Shown here in pieces: positions 60,263-64,000 of a stretch of 64,000 nt of DNA. The notes beneath the pieces are model-generated. The model was given only the letters and a program-made list of their open reading frames with translations, had not been told where the DNA came from and made no database searches. The position numbers and the translations under genes are program-made. Numbering within the stretch: the first letter of the stretch is position 1; every line of letters starts with the position of its first letter. This DNA comes from Syngnathus acus. Taxonomy: Eukaryota > Chordata > Actinopteri > Syngnathiformes > Syngnathidae. The stretch covers positions 2,604,001-2,668,000 of the forward strand of contig NC_051105.1 in the NCBI RefSeq assembly GCF_901709675.1, read 5' to 3'.

Positions 60263-63200
60263 TCAGTCCATGGTCTTGTCACTCCACGCCATGGACTTCC
60301 TTTTGGCCAGTTCCATCCAGGAAGGCTGAGCGCTGTCAGCCGTGGACCTCAGGATGGGTGACGAGGAAGGCGACAGCGAGGACCCCAGGTTTTTGCGCGT
60401 CCATTTCTCTTCGCGAGGTCTGTCAGGCACTCGGATGGGGCTCTGGGACTCTGGAAGAAAACACAAAGTTAGCTCAGAGAAAAAGATTCGACTTGGGAAT
60501 TGCCGCACCTGGAGGTTTGAAGCCTTCTTCAGGTTTTGTGTCTTTGCCTTGTGTGAGGGGTTCAGTCTTGATTTCCAGTTGCGCTTTCCTCAACTCTACC
60601 TAAGAAGATTGGGAATCATGAAAAGAGAAATAGGCATGTGTAACAATGTCATGTCAATGTCAAAAAGTATGTGAACTTCTACTTAAGTACCAAGCGTGAG
60701 TATGTTTGCCACTTCTGAGAAGAAGATGGTTAACAAAGAAGTACAAACCCCTTTTGTTAAAGGCGGACAACACCACTCTGCTTGTCTCTCCAAAAACGCA
60801 GCTCTCCCGCTGACTGATCCGGCCAAACTGCTGCGGTTGCCCAGTAGTGAGGGGCTCTCCTTTTCCTGCATTGTACATTTGCCCTGGTCCACATATTTGG
60901 GCTGCTGTGCTGTAGGTTGGAGACCTCGTTGGCTCCAAGGTAGCGGGTCTGAAGTCTGGTAGGACTGGGCTCGTGATTGAGCGACAGTCGTCCCTGTTCC
61001 AAACTGAGACGGGGTGTCTGACTGAGCAGCGGAGCGTGATGGAGACCCGCATTTTGTCCATACGGTTCTTTGCAAGGCCGGTTGACTTGTATTTACATGT
61101 GATTGCGGCGCTTCGGGTTCTTTCCAGGTGTTGACTGTCGTCTTCTGGAATGATTCGCCGTGCTCCGTTACGACTCTGCCGCCGCCGCCGCCATCGTGTG
61201 CTGGTTTCTCCCATTCTTGCAATCTTACAGACTGAGATTTCTCATTTAACATCTCAGCAGAATTTGCTGTCTGCTCTGGTATTTGCGGAGCCGTACTCGA
61301 GCAGTCCTTTGGAAATCGTCTCGCAAAAAGCTGCTGGAGGCTTCTGGTCTTTTCCATTGCCAGACTCATCCAGGATACCTCGGGGGAACTTGTTTGCGGG
61401 GTCGATTGAAGCTCCTGAGACTGATTTAAGGAGGTTGATTGGACGTCTGTTGGTAAGGTGGGAGCCTCAAAGATAGACGGAGGGCTAGGCTTGCATGAGA
61501 GCACTGGATCTGTGGAGGCAAAACAAATGGAAGCAAAGTTGTTGCATAGTTGGAATATCTAATGACAATGAAAAATATTTTTTAAAAAGTGAAAAAAAAA
61601 ATAGGATACAGGCCAATTTTCTATCCCAGTTATTATAGTACCGCAATAAAAGATACAAACCAATTTTGGAGGGTAACCAAATGAAAGAGTTCCAAAAAAA
61701 GTTAGAATATTCTGGTGACCAAAAAAAAAAAAAAAGAAAGAAAAAAAGGGAACCAAAATCCTGTAAAACCAGTTATTTATTCCTGGTAGGATTATTTTTG
61801 TATTCAAATGAGGGCTTGCAAAAAACGGTTATGTTACTGACTGGAGAATACATACCAGTTATTTTTGTGACCCAAACAAAAGTTTCAATAAACAGTAGAG
61901 TGGAGGTAAATTAAAAATATATATGTATGACATACATGCTGGTTATTTAGTCATTTGTTTTTACTCGAATTAAAGGGCACCAAAAAAAAAAAAAAACTAG
62001 GCTAGTAACTCACCTGTCTGTGTGAAATCTCCTGCATTCGCATTTTTGGACAGGCTATCGCTATCTCGGCTTTCTTGACTTTTCAGTCCAACGCTCGGCT
62101 CCTCACTCGACGACTTCCTCGACTGACGCCCGGAAGATCCGTCGGACCAAAATCGCATGGAGTTAGAGGTGGAGCGGAGTTTAAAACCAAACATGGTCTT
62201 TGCTTCTTCTTCTCCTTCCACCTTGATTTCCACCTTTGTGGCCACTACGACCCCCTCCACTTCCTGCGATGGGACAGCATCTACGGCTTTAGCTCCTTCG
62301 ACATTTTTCGCACTATCCTGCCTTTCGCAGGGATGTCCTGAGCTTTTCTGCTCTTGTCTAAGTTTCCCCACTGCAAAAGGCCTACCTCCTGGCTGCAGAT
62401 CCTTACGCTCATCCCTTTGCCTCAAGCTTGACATCATGTCCTCGACTGGTCCTCCTACCTTGTGTCTGGACCCCGCTTGTCCTACAACTCCCACAAAACT
62501 GCCTGATCGCGGTCTGTCTTCGATGCGGCTCTTGGCAGAGGTAATGGAGGAATGAAAGGATCCAGATCCAGGTCTTTTTAGTCCTCTCACGCTGTCTACG
62601 TCGGCTTCATCCTGCAGACAAATTGCGGATCTGGACAACGCCGATGCACAGCTATTGGACAGCTGGCTGAAGGAGATGATTTCACTCTTTTTGTGGGTCT
62701 TTCTTTCAATTCCAGAATCCGCTGAGTACGGATGTGCTCTCTCGCTTGATACTACAAGTGCTCGCCTCTGAAGCTTCGCTTGAAGCTCTTGAGAGGACAC
62801 GGGAGAGCATCTGCCAGGTAAAGCGCGGTCCAGAGTGGCTTCCGATCGGAACGCTTCGGGCTGGGTGGATTTCGGAAAGGTTTGTTGTGACACCTTGATT
62901 TCGCCTCGTTCTTCCAATATGACTTCCTCCTTAGCGTGTTCATCTGCCACAGGTTCAGGATGGTTGTTCATGTCATCCACCTTAGCATCAGGCTGTTAAA
63001 AATGGACACGATTATTTGAGGCCAAACTGGCACAGGTCACTTTTTGAGGGTGATGACCCGTACAGCAAAAAATAAACCCATTCAGGAAATGCGAATATTT
63101 CAAAACATTGAGGAAGTAACATTGCATAAGGTGGCGAGGAGGACCACTCACTTCAGCCGCCCTCCTCTTGGTGCTGACCCTCTGGTTGCGGGGCTTGATG

Positions 63201-63917
63201 GACATACGATGCCGGGCAGCAGACGTGTCCAAAGAAGGGGTGAACTGGGCCGGAGTGCTAAAGTCCAGCGGGAACTCGCCAGGAGAAGTGACAGCGGGAC
63301 CAGATGGGATGAACGTTGGGGACGGCGTAGTGGCGGCCCCAAATTTGGATGCTGGAGGTTTGAAGATGGGGGAGAGTGGGTGTGATGCCACCTGCGAAGA
63401 TAAACATGACTGAATAACAGGTGCCGTGTTATAAAACGCTAATGGCTTTATTGTTGTACTAGAAGATTTGTACTTCCAACATTGCCAGTATACGTTTATT
63501 TTTGTCAGTTTGAACCTGGAACTGATCTCTATTTCAACTGATAGCCTTTCTCACCTTTCTGAGGGCTCCATGGGTTGGAACATCCACAGTAGAAAATTCA
63601 GGGCTCTTGTGAGGAGCAGGGCCCTCATGAGAGTTGCCACCCCCATTCTCTTGTCGCCTGATGGGCAGAACAAGAGGAGGCGGTCCCAGATGCATCTTCT
63701 GCTGCAGAAGCTTCACCTGAAAATGCAGCAGCGCTGAGTTGTGGCCTCCGCTTTAAAAAAGAAAAGAAACCTTACCTGCAAAGCTTTGACTTTGCCGAGG
63801 ACGTTCTCCTGGGATGACACCCTGACTGGCTCATTGTCGTCATCTGTCTGCACCTGGTCGGCCCAGAAGATGCTGTCGTGGGAGAGCGCTCGAGATCCCA
63901 TAATTCCCTGGGGGCAT
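60263..63917 (-). CDS. cracdl: cracdl (KIAA1211L), CRACD-like protein, 5' end outside window
   Basis: Seven minus-strand exons in view: 63776-63917, 63555-63716, 63152-63391, 62014-62992, 60713-61509, 60509-60599 and 60263-60450 (TGA). They give about 866 residues. The first visible exon enters with one base of a split codon, so coding continues to the right. The N-terminal part includes GIMGSRALSHDSIFWAD, a block typical of the CRACD family. The C-terminus PSWMELAKRKSMAWSDK is the family's hallmark end. Between lies a long, disordered, Ser/Pro/Gln-rich region with basic patches such as KPRNQRVSTKRR. CRACD proteins regulate actin dynamics by inhibiting capping protein; the L paralogue is less studied. 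The donor at 60713 (GTGGCA) is weak and was chosen because it keeps the frame. CRACDL rather than CRACD is inferred from the MGAT4A neighbourhood. Confidence 0.85.
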
Positions 63918-64000
63918 CTACAGTGGAAATAGATGACGCACCAATCTATGAGACAAGACCCATCGATTTTCTTTCCTGTTTTGTATCAAGGCTGAGCTGA

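Overview
This is vertebrate nuclear DNA, most likely from a percomorph-type teleost. Coding exons are small and bounded by GT/AG splice sites, and introns are short and AT-rich. Fragments of a tRNA-derived fish SINE (head, 'GTTTGCATGTTCTCCCCGTG' body and 'AATGGATGGATGG' tail) are scattered through it. Every recognised protein is closest to a vertebrate family, and no bacterial or viral gene is present. The species cannot be named from sequence alone. Gene identities rest on my reading of the translations against remembered vertebrate families, and no database search was run. Exon borders were placed by hand, and in every recognised gene the reading frame closes across all splice junctions.

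Layout, left to right: tmem182 (minus, 3' end cut off by the window edge); mfsd9 (plus, complete, 6 coding exons); slc9a2/NHE2 (minus, complete, 13 coding exons); a 3.9 kb divergent intergenic region with three perfect CRE octamers; inpp4a (plus, complete, 23 coding exons, CKSAKDR phosphatase loop); an unrecognised small spliced reading frame (minus) whose first exon lies in a three-copy tandem repeat; an inosine-uridine-type nucleoside hydrolase gene (plus, 5 exons); coa5 (minus, 3 exons); mgat4a (minus, complete, 16 coding exons, 7.7 kb first intron); creg2 (minus, 4 exons, with a tRNA-Asn gene in intron 1 on the opposite strand); and cracdl/KIAA1211L (minus, 7 exons in view, 5' end beyond the right edge).

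From memory, this block corresponds to human 2q11.2-q12.1. TMEM182-MFSD9-SLC9A2 are neighbours there, and INPP4A-COA5-UNC50-MGAT4A-CRACDL form a second cluster. Here the two clusters are fused, UNC50 is absent between coa5 and mgat4a, and creg2 sits between mgat4a and cracdl. The genes do not form a pathway. They cover muscle membrane signalling, solute transport, Na+/H+ exchange, phosphoinositide turnover, nucleoside breakdown, complex IV assembly, N-glycan branching, a secreted glycoprotein and actin regulation.

The most unusual elements are: a 29-bp perfect inverted repeat enclosing a hammerhead-ribozyme-like core (about 10.81-10.93 kb); the tandem repeat that multiplies a start-codon exon (29.9-30.8 kb); a metazoan nucleoside hydrolase gene of a family missing from mammals; an apparent excess of the TGACGTCA palindrome (ten copies noted); and an intact hAT-type MITE with its 8-bp target duplication inside mfsd9.
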